A stretch of 64,000 nt of DNA from Shimia sp051201625 (GTDB lineage Bacteria > Pseudomonadota > Alphaproteobacteria > Rhodobacterales > Rhodobacteraceae), in assembly GCF_051201625.1 (NCBI RefSeq), contig NZ_CP179203.1, positions 310,001-374,000 of the forward strand, read 5' to 3'. Made by a program: the position numbers and the translations under genes. The notes under the pieces were generated by a model. That model saw only the letters and a program-made list of their open reading frames with translations, searched no databases and was not told the origin of the DNA. Shown in pieces: positions 25,746-35,000 of this stretch. The number at the start of each line of letters is the position of its first letter. Position 1 is the stretch's first letter.

Positions 25746-26693
25746 TTATTGCGACTGTAAGACGGTTACGCACTGGCTGGGTAGGTCGGTCATTTGGAGT
25801 TCGCGGCGGGGTTTTGGTGGCGCCGCATTTGGATCTGGCGGTGGTGGGAAGAGGATGTTTTGAACCCATTGTTCCGCATCAGAACAGCCATCCCCGGCAG
25901 GTGGTATATTTTGATCGATGCATCCACGAGCGCCTTTTGGGCAGTTGAGCCGAACATGAAAATGGTAGTGATGACCCCACCAGGGGCGAATTTTTCGCAA
26001 CCATTTGCGATCCCCCTTTTCATCATTGCACATCTTTACCTTTGCTCCGGGGAATACAAAAATTCGAGCCACGCGAGGATCACTGGCCGCGGCCTTAAGC
26101 ACTTCGTGGTGCTGATACGTCCAGCTATCATTCACATACGCGCCACCTGCCCGGCGCAATGAAATTGAGGATAGATTTTCACGTTCCTGCGCTGACAGAT
26201 CAAGTCTCTTCGGTGGCAACATCCAGATATCAATATCCAGTCCTAACTGATGGCTACGATGGCCTGAGAGCATTGGCCCGCCTCGCGGCTGACTGATATC
26301 ACCAATGTAGAGCCCTTCCCAACCAGGCTGCTGCGCGGCAATTGCTGATACATCTTTAATGTAATCAATGGCTTCAGGATGGCCCCAATTACGGTTTCGT
26401 GACAAGCGCATTGCTTGCCAAGTCGGGCCAGTTTCGGCCAGCTGTACACCGCCCGCAACGCATCCTTTGGAATAGCTTCCATATGGGACGGGAGATTGGG
26501 TTGATGCCTTTTCTTTTGTTCCAAAAAGCTTTTTGGCCTCAACACCTTGCATTGATGGTGGAACGCTGGCTTGCGTCGAAACCCGCGCTTCAGATGAAAT
26601 CTGACCCTGTGATGTGGTAGTTGAATTTGTGCCTTGAGTACGGCACCCCGCAATTAATGCAGTCAGTCCAAGTATCAGGAAGAGGCGGACCAT
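25746..26693 (-). CDS. mepA: Penicillin-insensitive murein endopeptidase MepA
   Basis: LAS-type zinc metallopeptidase cleaving D-Ala-meso-DAP cross-links in peptidoglycan. A lipoprotein signal with lipobox LIAGC (Cys at about residue 17) suggests membrane anchoring, unlike soluble E. coli MepA. Seen: GCVAGGVQLAETGPTWQAMR, GGPMLSGHRSHQLGLDIDIW with zinc-binding His and Asp, and the C-terminal WWGHHYHFHVRLNCPKG. The length of 315 residues is slightly long because of a Ser/Thr-rich linker after the lipobox. The gene overlaps the end of the MFS gene by 19 bp, so it is probably co-transcribed. Confidence 0.92.
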   Translation of the reverse strand: MVRLFLILGLTALIAGCRTQGTNSTTTSQGQISSEARVSTQASVPPSMQGVEAKKLFGTKEKASTQSPVPYGSYSKGCVAGGVQLAETGPTWQAMRLSRNRNWGHPEAIDYIKDVSAIAAQQPGWEGLYIGDISQPRGGPMLSGHRSHQLGLDIDIWMLPPKRLDLSAQERENLSSISLRRAGGAYVNDSWTYQHHEVLKAAASDPRVARIFVFPGAKVKMCNDEKGDRKWLRKIRPWWGHHYHFHVRLNCPKGARGCIDQNIPPAGDGCSDAEQWVQNILFPPPPDPNAAPPKPRRELQMTDLPSQCVTVLQSQ

Positions 26694-28060
26694 TGTGATG
26701 GATCTCCTGTCGGTTTCACCCAGATTAACAGGATCAAACTGATAATAAAGAGAGCGATGAGGGGTGTCACGCCAAGGCGCTGACTTCCGCTTATGTCAGA
26801 TGCCAACGCAATCAGTGCTGGGCCGAGGAAAGTAGTGGCTTTGCCTGAAAGTGCATATAAACCAAAGGCCTCAGTCATCCTTTCTGGGTTTGATTGTAGC
26901 ACGACCATGGTCCTGCTAGCGGATTGTAGTGCGCCACCCCCGGCGCCGATCAAACCGCCAGCAACGAAAAAAAGAACGTCGGGAAGTTGAGAGGTGGTTT
27001 CAATTGGAATCCCGAAAACCGCTTCTCGCGATAACCCAACAACCAAAATCGCGGTAAGCAAGAGAATTAAGATACACGTGATAATTAGAGGCTTGGGGCC
27101 AAAAGTCTGATCTGCTTTGCCGCCAACCCATGCGAATAGAGATCCTGTCAACGCCGCAACGATGCCGAATATGCCTACTTGCATTATAGACCAATCAAGT
27201 ACGCCGAGCGCGTAAATTCCGCCGAAAGTATACATGCCGTTCAAGGCATCTCGATAAAACATGGAACTGCTTAGGTACGCGAGCAGGCTGGGATGAGTTG
27301 GCAGTTTGATAAGTGTGTTACTTAGCCCCTTCACGGCTTTCAGGAAACTGTGTGGAACGTCATTTGGCTCTGAGCGTTCGCGTACCCATAAAAAGAATGG
27401 AACCATGAATACCACGAACCACAGTGATGTCAGAGGACCCACAATTCGCGTATCTTCTTTGACCTCGGGGTCCAAACCAAACGCGGGTGATATTCCAATC
27501 ATGGTCTTGCCGCTGTCTCCTGCTTGAAATGCAAGCAGCATTATCGCTAAAGCGAGAACACCGCCAATGTAGCCGAAGGCCCAACCAGTTCCAGAGATAA
27601 CGCCGATTTCCTCTTTTGTTCCCAACGTTGGTAACATTGCGTTGGTAAAGATTGTGGCGCACTCCATTCCCACGAGACCAATGCCGAAAAAAATAAGTGT
27701 TGTGGTGACGTCAAAGCCCTCCGGTTCGGTATACCACAGCATTGAAGCACCAAAGATGTACATGATAGAAAACGCCCAAACCCAAGGCATGCGTTTGCCA
27801 GTACCGTCGGCGAATGCTCCCAAAATAGGGGCAAGAATGGCGATGAGTATTCCAGAAATGGCCAGGCCATATCCCCAATATGCCTGAGCCCGTGCTTTGG
27901 CTAGGCCAGACTCCATACCTTGTGAGATAAAGTTTTCTGTAACAACTGAAGCAAAATATGGCCCAAAAATGAATGTCAGGATTAACGTATTGTAGGGTTG
28001 ACTGGCCCAGTCAAAAAACCACCAACCCCAGATGCGCTTGCGCGCAGTTATATCCGACAT
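26675..28060 (-). CDS. MFS permease of the UMF1/Atg22-like family
   Basis: Twelve-helix major facilitator of the UMF1 type (related to fungal vacuolar amino-acid exporters), 461 residues. The family signature near the N-terminus is WWFFDWASQPYNTLILTFIFGPYFA. Further signs are GKRMPWVWAFSIMYIFGA, GTGWAFGYIGGVLAL and GALQSASRTMVVLQSNPERMTEAFG. The ATG at 28060 (AAGG nine bases upstream) is preferred to an upstream TTG at 28093. The substrate is unknown; such genes are often next to cell-wall genes in Rhodobacterales, here mepA. Confidence 0.85.
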   Translation of the reverse strand: MSDITARKRIWGWWFFDWASQPYNTLILTFIFGPYFASVVTENFISQGMESGLAKARAQAYWGYGLAISGILIAILAPILGAFADGTGKRMPWVWAFSIMYIFGASMLWYTEPEGFDVTTTLIFFGIGLVGMECATIFTNAMLPTLGTKEEIGVISGTGWAFGYIGGVLALAIMLLAFQAGDSGKTMIGISPAFGLDPEVKEDTRIVGPLTSLWFVVFMVPFFLWVRERSEPNDVPHSFLKAVKGLSNTLIKLPTHPSLLAYLSSSMFYRDALNGMYTFGGIYALGVLDWSIMQVGIFGIVAALTGSLFAWVGGKADQTFGPKPLIITCILILLLTAILVVGLSREAVFGIPIETTSQLPDVLFFVAGGLIGAGGGALQSASRTMVVLQSNPERMTEAFGLYALSGKATTFLGPALIALASDISGSQRLGVTPLIALFIISLILLIWVKPTGDPSQWSASS

Positions 28061-28504
28061 ACGAAACCTTTTTGGTTTTTTCCAATTAGACAAGCCGATT
28101 AACCGAATAGCAAGTCAATCCTGCATGGGCAGCCAGAGCCGTGTCTCTTAGCTTGCTATCCCCAACTTAAGTTCGGAAATTAATGATAAATTTTGCGCGA
28201 CGTACTATGAGGATACTGCCAAGACTTTAAAATTTCGTATTAGTATTTTGTTAAACTCGGTTGGTAGGTCAATTCCCCATGGCCAACATTTTCGACGTAT
28301 GACTTAAGTACGGGCAAATTGTTGAGATGTGGCGCAGTGGTAATAAGGTTCTCTTAAAAAATGCGCCGGTACAGTCAAATAAGCAGTTACTTTGGCTTGT
28401 GGTGGTTTCCGAAGGCCTGGGATGAGTAATCATAACCCTGTGGCGGTCTTGTACTTTTTTACAGGCTTGATTACTTATTATCCAGAACATTGAGGAACAC
28501 GATA
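28061..28504. other. Divergent intergenic region between the MFS gene and yggT
   Basis: About 440 bp that must hold the promoters of the leftward MFS-mepA unit and the rightward yggT-recQ unit. It is AT-rich, with no open frame of note and no repeats. TTGTAC followed at about 17-20 bp by TACTTATTAT (around 28449-28480) is the best rightward promoter candidate, but it is weak. Confidence 0.35.
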
Positions 28505-28786
28505 ATGATGGCGATTTATGGCCCTTTACGGCTGATACTAGACGTGGCCTTCTTCATTATGCTTGCGCATATTATTATGAGTTGGTTGATCAACTTTCAG
28601 GTCCTCAATCTGCATCAGTCAATGGTGGCTCAGATATGGACGGGTCTGAATAGATTGCTCGAGCCGATCTACACGCCGATCCGCCGTTTCCTGCCGGATA
28701 CACGGCCGCTGGATTTGGCGCCGCTAGTTGCGTTCGTAATTATAATTTCGCTTCGCGATTATATTTTACCGTCGATACTGCTTTAA
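28505..28786 (+). CDS. YggT family membrane protein
   Basis: Small integral membrane protein of 93 residues with two hydrophobic segments (LILDVAFFIMLAHIIMSWLI and LAPLVAFVIIISLRDYIL) around the conserved YggT core LNRLLEPIYTPIRRFLPD. Role not firmly known; members occur near cell-division and DNA-repair genes and have been linked to osmotic tolerance. The ATG at 28505, with GAGGAA upstream, is chosen over a TTG at 28490. recQ follows 32 bp later, so they may be co-transcribed. Confidence 0.87.
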   Translation: MMAIYGPLRLILDVAFFIMLAHIIMSWLINFQVLNLHQSMVAQIWTGLNRLLEPIYTPIRRFLPDTRPLDLAPLVAFVIIISLRDYILPSILL

Positions 28787-28818
28787 ACGCCTTCGGGGCT
28801 TGTTCAGAGATTCTGGTT

Positions 28819-30909
28819 ATGGGAATGTCGATGCTGAGAGCAGACATTCCAACTAAAACAGGTTCCCAGATGTGTGCCGCTGCTACGGTTTTGCGTGACG
28901 TTTTCGGGTTCGACAAGTTTCGACCTGGTCAACAAGATATCATTGACGCCGTTGTCCGCGGGGACAACGTGTTGGCCATCATGCCGACTGGTGGGGGTAA
29001 ATCGCTGTGCTTTCAGTTGCCCTCTTTGATGCGTGATGGCGTGACGGTTGTCATTTCGCCGCTAATAGCGCTCATGCGTGATCAGGTGCGCGCGCTGCGT
29101 GAGGCGGGTGTTGAAGCTGGCGCGCTGACATCTGGAAATACTGACGAAGAAACCACAGAAGTTTGGGAGGCTTTAAACGCAGGGCGTCTAAAGTTGTTAT
29201 ATATTGCGCCGGAGCGGTTGGCCTCGGGTGCAGCAGTGGGCATGTTGCACGAGATTGGTGTTGGTATGATCGCAGTCGATGAAGCCCATTGTGTCAGTCA
29301 GTGGGGTCATGACTTTCGACCAGATTACCTTAAAATTGGCGATTTGAGGCGGAAATTGAATGTACCGCTTGCAGCTTTTACTGCGACTGCGGATGCAGAA
29401 ACACGCGAAGAAATCGTTGCACGTTTATTTGGTGAGCAGGAACCACGCATTTTTCTACATGGTTTCGATCGACCCAACATACATTTATCGTTTGAGGTCA
29501 AGGATTCCCCGCGACATCAAATCCTCAGGTTTGTTGAGGCGCGTGTGGGACAGTCGGGTATTATTTATTGTGGGACCCGCGCAAAGACCGAGTCGCTTGC
29601 TAAAGCTCTGAGGGATAAAGGCCATCTAGCGCTACACTACCATGGCGGTATGGAGCCGGTTGAGAGACGCGAAACCGAAGTGCGGTTTCAGCGCGAAGAC
29701 GGAATAATAGTAGTGGCCACCGTCGCATTTGGTATGGGTATCGACAAGCCAGACATTCGCTGGGTTGCGCATGCGGATTTGCCCAAATCAATTGAGGCAT
29801 ATTATCAGGAAATTGGTCGCGCTGGTCGCGATGGTGCGCCGGCCGAAACCTTAACGTTGTTTGGTGCGGACGACATTCGTTTGCGCAGAACTCAGATTGA
29901 TGAGGGCCTAGCCCCGCCAGAACGACGTGGGGCCGATCACGCGCGGTTAAACGCTCTTTTGGGCTTGGCTGAAGCGCTCAAATGTCGCCGTGAAACACTG
30001 CTTGGATACTTTGGCGAACAGCATGTTAGCTGTGTTAACTGTGACCTTTGCGACAATCCCGCAGATACCTTTGACGGCACTGAAGCCGTTCGGAAGGCAC
30101 TTTCGGCGATCTTGCGCACTGGAGAATGGTTCGGGACGGGCCACTTAATCGACATTTTGCTAGGAAATGAGACAGAAAAGGTGCTTCAACGCGGGCATGA
30201 CGGCTTGCCCACTTTTGGTGTTGGTCGCGAATACGACAGACGACAGTGGCAGGCTGTGTTCCGGCAGATGATGGGGCACGATCTGGTGCGGTCCAATCCA
30301 GAACGCCATGGGGCGCTGTCTATGACAGCGCGCGCGCGGCCCATTCTGCGTGGTGAAGACATTGTCGTGTTGCGGCGTGATACAATTAAGGCGGCGTCGC
30401 GCCGGCCGTCGGTGAAAGCTTTGGTCAGCGAAGAAGATGCACCGCTTTTGTCATCGCTCAAAGCGAAACGGCGTGCACTAGCTGAAGCAGCTAAGGTGCC
30501 TGCTTACATTATTTTCAATGATCGTACCTTGATTGAGATGGCTGAAAAACGGCCTTCGTCTCTTGATGATATGGCACATATCAGTGGAGTAGGGGCCAAG
30601 AAACTAGCAAATTATGGAGATGCTTTCCTCGGCGTTATCAATGGCGAGGCTGTCGATATGCATCCAAGTCGCCGCAAAATTGCTGGCCGGAGTGCGGCTG
30701 AGCTATATGATCGCCTACTGGAAGTGCAGGCAGGCCTTGTGCGGGGCCCGCAAGGCATAGATAAACCGATGACTTGCCCTGCGTCGCTCTTGGCCAAGAT
30801 TGCCAATCTTCGTCCGCGTGATATCGCGGATTTAGGGCGCTTGTTGGGTGCAAAACGTGCTCAGCGGTTCGCGAATGCGTTTATGGACGTTTTGACCGAA
30901 GCGGGTTAG
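28819..30909 (+). CDS. recQ: ATP-dependent DNA helicase RecQ
   Basis: 3'-5' superfamily 2 helicase in recombinational repair. Domains: helicase core with Walker A IMPTGGGKSLCFQLP (about residue 55), DEAH box VDEAHCVSQWGHDFRPDY, motif V/VI region GMGIDKPDIRWV and QEIGRAGRDG; RQC zinc site (CRRETLLGYFGE, then CVNCDLCDNP); and a C-terminal HRDC domain (about residues 530-610, RPSSLDDMAHISGVGAKKLA). It is full length at 696 residues. Starts a little further in are possible, because the first ten residues are not conserved. Confidence 0.95.
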   Translation: MGMSMLRADIPTKTGSQMCAAATVLRDVFGFDKFRPGQQDIIDAVVRGDNVLAIMPTGGGKSLCFQLPSLMRDGVTVVISPLIALMRDQVRALREAGVEAGALTSGNTDEETTEVWEALNAGRLKLLYIAPERLASGAAVGMLHEIGVGMIAVDEAHCVSQWGHDFRPDYLKIGDLRRKLNVPLAAFTATADAETREEIVARLFGEQEPRIFLHGFDRPNIHLSFEVKDSPRHQILRFVEARVGQSGIIYCGTRAKTESLAKALRDKGHLALHYHGGMEPVERRETEVRFQREDGIIVVATVAFGMGIDKPDIRWVAHADLPKSIEAYYQEIGRAGRDGAPAETLTLFGADDIRLRRTQIDEGLAPPERRGADHARLNALLGLAEALKCRRETLLGYFGEQHVSCVNCDLCDNPADTFDGTEAVRKALSAILRTGEWFGTGHLIDILLGNETEKVLQRGHDGLPTFGVGREYDRRQWQAVFRQMMGHDLVRSNPERHGALSMTARARPILRGEDIVVLRRDTIKAASRRPSVKALVSEEDAPLLSSLKAKRRALAEAAKVPAYIIFNDRTLIEMAEKRPSSLDDMAHISGVGAKKLANYGDAFLGVINGEAVDMHPSRRKIAGRSAAELYDRLLEVQAGLVRGPQGIDKPMTCPASLLAKIANLRPRDIADLGRLLGAKRAQRFANAFMDVLTEAG

Positions 30910-30938
30910 GTCAATGCGTTAAGTTTAAGGAGGTGTGG

Positions 30939-31712
30939 ATGTTAGTGGTCGTTTCTCCAGCAAAGAGACTGAATTGGAATCCAGTGGAGGCGGGTATGAC
31001 CGCTCCTGAGTTTCAGGACGATGCCGTGCGTTTGGCAAAAACAGCACGTAATTTGACTTTAGGACAATTACAAAAGTTGATGGACCTAAGTCCAGACTTG
31101 GCACGGCTGAACCGCGACCGATTTCGCGTGTTTGAGGCCGAACCTGATGGTTATGCCACCCGCCCGGCAGTATACGCTTTCGCTGGCGATACCTACACGG
31201 GTTTGGAGGCAGCAAGCTTGAGTGATGAGGAAATGAGTTGGGCGCAGGGTCATTTGCGCATTCTATCGGGGCTTTATGGCCTTTTGCGACCACTAGACGC
31301 AATGCAGCCCTACCGGCTGGAGATGGGAAGCCGCCTTAAAACACGTCGTGGCAAGAACTTATATGAATACTGGCGTAAACAGCCTGCTGAAGCGCTGCGT
31401 GCCCAAGCAAAGGAACTGAGTGTCGACGTATTGGTAAACTGTGCTAGCCAGGAATACTTTGGTGCAGTTGATCTCGAGGCATTGGGACTGCGTGTCATTA
31501 CGCCAGTCTTTAAGGAAGAACGTGGTGGTGACGCTCGGATTATATCTTTTTTTGCAAAGAAGGCACGGGGCTCCATGGCTAGATTTATAATTCAGCGTCG
31601 CTTGACTGATCCGGAAGGGCTGAAAGATTTTGACCTGGGGGGTTATAAATTTCGAACAGATATGTCCGAAGATGATCGCTGGGTTTTTGTACGAGATTAT
31701 CCGGACAATTGA
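30939..31712 (+). CDS. yaaA: Peroxide stress protein YaaA
   Basis: DUF328/UPF0246 protein that limits intracellular free iron and oxidative DNA damage; it has a DNA-binding fold. Seen: MLVVVSPAKRLNWNP at the start, YATRPAVYAFAGDTYTGLEA, RILSGLYGLLRPLDAMQPYRLEMG (about residues 110-132), and the ending FRTDMSEDDRWVFVRD. The ATG at 30939 with AAGGAGG at 30927-30933 is preferred over GTG 30933. At 257 residues it is full length. It follows recQ by about 30 bp, a stress-response pairing. Confidence 0.93.
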   Translation: MLVVVSPAKRLNWNPVEAGMTAPEFQDDAVRLAKTARNLTLGQLQKLMDLSPDLARLNRDRFRVFEAEPDGYATRPAVYAFAGDTYTGLEAASLSDEEMSWAQGHLRILSGLYGLLRPLDAMQPYRLEMGSRLKTRRGKNLYEYWRKQPAEALRAQAKELSVDVLVNCASQEYFGAVDLEALGLRVITPVFKEERGGDARIISFFAKKARGSMARFIIQRRLTDPEGLKDFDLGGYKFRTDMSEDDRWVFVRDYPDN

Positions 31713-31950
31713 CCCAGCTTTGTAACAACTTCGATCTGTGCAGATTGATCATGTCCTCTGCCTAGGTGAGACGGTTTGGTGAGACACCGCGCTAGTTTTC
31801 TTCTGAACAGGTCTGCGTCATTTGTGTGAAAAATTTGCTTGTCTGCTTCTGTTGGATTGAGATTTAACAAGTGCACTGAAGCCAATTACACCGGATCTCC
31901 CGTGGTGATTCTCAAAGATGTGGTTGGCCCTAATAGGAATCACTTCGGAT

Positions 31951-31968
31951 TTTTGAGAAATCTCAAAA
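31951..31968. promoter_or_regulatory. Palindrome upstream of the alpha-2-macroglobulin gene
   Basis: TTTTGAGA-AA-TCTCAAAA is a perfect 8-bp inverted repeat with a 2-bp centre, about 100 bp before the start at 32071 in a 358-bp spacer with no gene. It could be an operator. The T-run expected of a terminator of yaaA is absent on the plus strand. No cognate regulator is adjacent. Confidence 0.35.
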
Positions 31969-32070
31969 TATAAGTGAATACCTGCTAAAACAAACCTAAC
32001 GCATATGAATCGTTGCGCGATTGTAAAACTGCGTGGCACCATATGCTTGTTGCAGAACGGAGAGATAATT

Positions 32071-35000
32071 ATGCGCTGGTTCATTTGTGCTCTGACGAGC
32101 TTGTTTTTTGTTCAAAGTACTGACGCCCAGCAAAGCTACGTCCCGGATAGGCGAATTGTAATCAGTCGCGATGTGGACTTCTATGGTGCCGATTTGCAGA
32201 ATTTATTTGACACGACATATGAGGCTTGTGTTCAGGCTTGCTTAACCGACAACGCTTGTGCCGCTTTCACCTTCAACTCAAGATCGAACGCTTGCTTTCC
32301 CAAAAGAGCAGTTATTGAGACGGCGCCTTACGAGGGGGCAACTTCTGGTGAAGTCTACGTTACCGCGTCGAGCGTAAAGATACTCGCAGAGAGGCGTGCG
32401 GGCGATCTCAACTTTATTAGTGGGGCAGAACTATCCCGCGCGGCTGATCTGGCATTGGACATTGGGCGAATTCATGCGGGAGGGCCTTGGGATATCGAGA
32501 CGATGTTAGCGAATGCACGCGCACGCGAAGTTGACGGCAATTTCGTCAGCGCTATGCGATGGATTGGTGGTGCCGTTGGCAAATCTGATCTTGGCGATCT
32601 TTGGTTGGAATATGGGCGATTGAACAACCTATCCGTCGGCGCCAACGGCTCAGAAACCCGAAAATACAAAGATCGGGCGTATCTGGCGAGCTTGAATGCA
32701 TACTTGCGTGCCCCGAATGATCCCGCGCGGGTCAGTGCATTGTCACAATTGGCCGATTTTCTTGAGGAAAGCCGTCGTGGGCGGATCGCCGTGAGTGCAC
32801 TGCGTCTTGCAGTGTCGATTCAACCACGCGATGATATCGTAAGAAAGCTTGAGAGTTCCATCGCAAAATATGGGTTTCGTATCTCCGAGCATAAAGTTGA
32901 TAGTGACAGTGAACAGCCTCGGATATGCGTTGAATTTAACGAGGCATTGGTCAAGTCGGGTTTTGATTACGCACCTTTTGTAAAACTGCCAGATCAGCGG
33001 CTTGCCATTCAAGCTAGTGACAGGCAGATTTGCGTCGAAGGTGTTGTTCACGGCCAACGTTACACCATCACTTTCCGAGAAGGCCTGCCGTCGCAAAGTG
33101 GCGAGAAGTTGACTTGGGACATTGACTTGACCGCTTATGTGCGGGACCGAAGCCCGAACGTGACTTTTTCCGGCCGAGCCTACGTGTTGCCACGCACAAA
33201 AGATGCTGGATTACCAATAGAAACCACTAATTTGAATGAGGTCGATCTCATTTTACAGAGGGTCAGCGATCGTAATTTATTGCGTGCCGTTCAAGAAAGT
33301 TATTTTGGCAAACCCTTATCCTACTGGCAGTTTGAAGATTTCAGCCGTGATGTAGCTGAGACCGTGTGGAAAGGGACTGGTGCGGTTCGAAATGAATTGA
33401 ACCAGACCATGATAACGCGGCTACCGATTGGCGAAGCCATCGCCGATCAGCCCCCAGGCGTTTATGCACTTACGGCTGACCTGCCCGGCGCAGAGCCTTA
33501 TGATGAAACATCGACAACACAGTGGTTCGTACTGTCCAATCTAGGTGTCACTAGCCTGAGTGGAGTGGATGGATTGCATGTTTTCGTCCGAGGGCTTTCG
33601 GATGCAAAAGCTCGAGAGGGCGTAACAGTATCACTTTTGTCCCGTGCCAACCGCGTGCTTGGCACAGTTGAAACCGGCGCGCAGGGATATGCTCTGTTTG
33701 AAGCTGGGCTGATCCGAGGGACAGAAGGTGCGGCACCGGCGTTATTGCTTATGGAAAAGGGAGATGATTTTTCCTTCCTCTCGTTAACTGACCCTGCGTT
33801 TGACTTGTCAGATAGGGGTGTTGAGGGTCGACCACCTGCACCCCCAGTGGACCTTTTTGTGTCAACTGACCGGGGTGCATATCGCGCTGGAGAGACAATT
33901 TATGCCACAGCTTTGGTGCGCGGTGACGTATCTCAGGCTTTACCTGGTCTACCATTGACGGCGATCTTGACCCGCCCAGACGGCATGGAATACGCGCGCC
34001 ATATCTCCAGTTCCGATGTTGCCGGTGGGCATGTGTTTGCCATGCCGATTGGATCAACGGTCCCGCGTGGCTCTTGGAAGATCGAATTCAAATCAGACCT
34101 AGATGACGCACCATTGGCCACGGCTAAAGTGCTCGTTGAAGATTTCCTGCCCGAGCGGATAGATTTTGATCTGTCTCTTGCAGAGGCTCCACTGGATATT
34201 TTTGACCCGGCTCCGCTTACAGTTGATGCGCAATATTTGTTTGGCGCACCGGGGGCTGACCTTGCCGTTGAAGGAAAACTGACTCTGCGACTGCGGGACG
34301 ATGTGGAAGGTTTCGAGGGCTATCACTTTGGCCGCTATGATGAGCGTGTGTCTAGTCGGACAAAATATTTCAGTGGTGATACAACTGGGGTGGATGGTAT
34401 TGCCCTTGTGACCTTGCCAATTCCAGATATTTCTGCAGATGGCCGCCCATTGAAGGCAGACATTGCGGTGCAGGTCATGGAAGGATCTGGTCGGCCAGTG
34501 GAGCGGCAGCTTTCGCATCCTGTGGCGCCATTGGGACCAATGATCGGTATCAAACCTACTTTTGCCGAAGGCGTTGTCGCTGAGGGTACCGCTGCAAAGT
34601 TCAAGATTGTGGCTCTCGGACCTGATCTACAGCACCAGCCGATGAAGCTGCGATGGACGGTCAATCGGGTTCGTACTACCTATCAATGGTACCAGCTCTA
34701 TGGCAGTTGGGAATGGGAGCCCACTACAACACGTAGTTACGTTGCAGGTGGTGAACTGGTAATGGCCGGACAAACCAACGAAGTTAGCGTGCCGGTTGAG
34801 TGGGGCCGTTACGAAATCGTTCTCGAACAGGTTGGTGGCGATTTTATTGCAAGTTCGACCGATTTTTACGCGGGATGGTATGCACCTGTTGATGCCTCTG
34901 AAACGCCTGATACGCTTGAATTATCGCTTGATCAACCGGGCTACCGCAGCGGCGATATTGCCACTCTGCGCGTGGTGCCGCGGTTCTCAGGAACTGCTCT

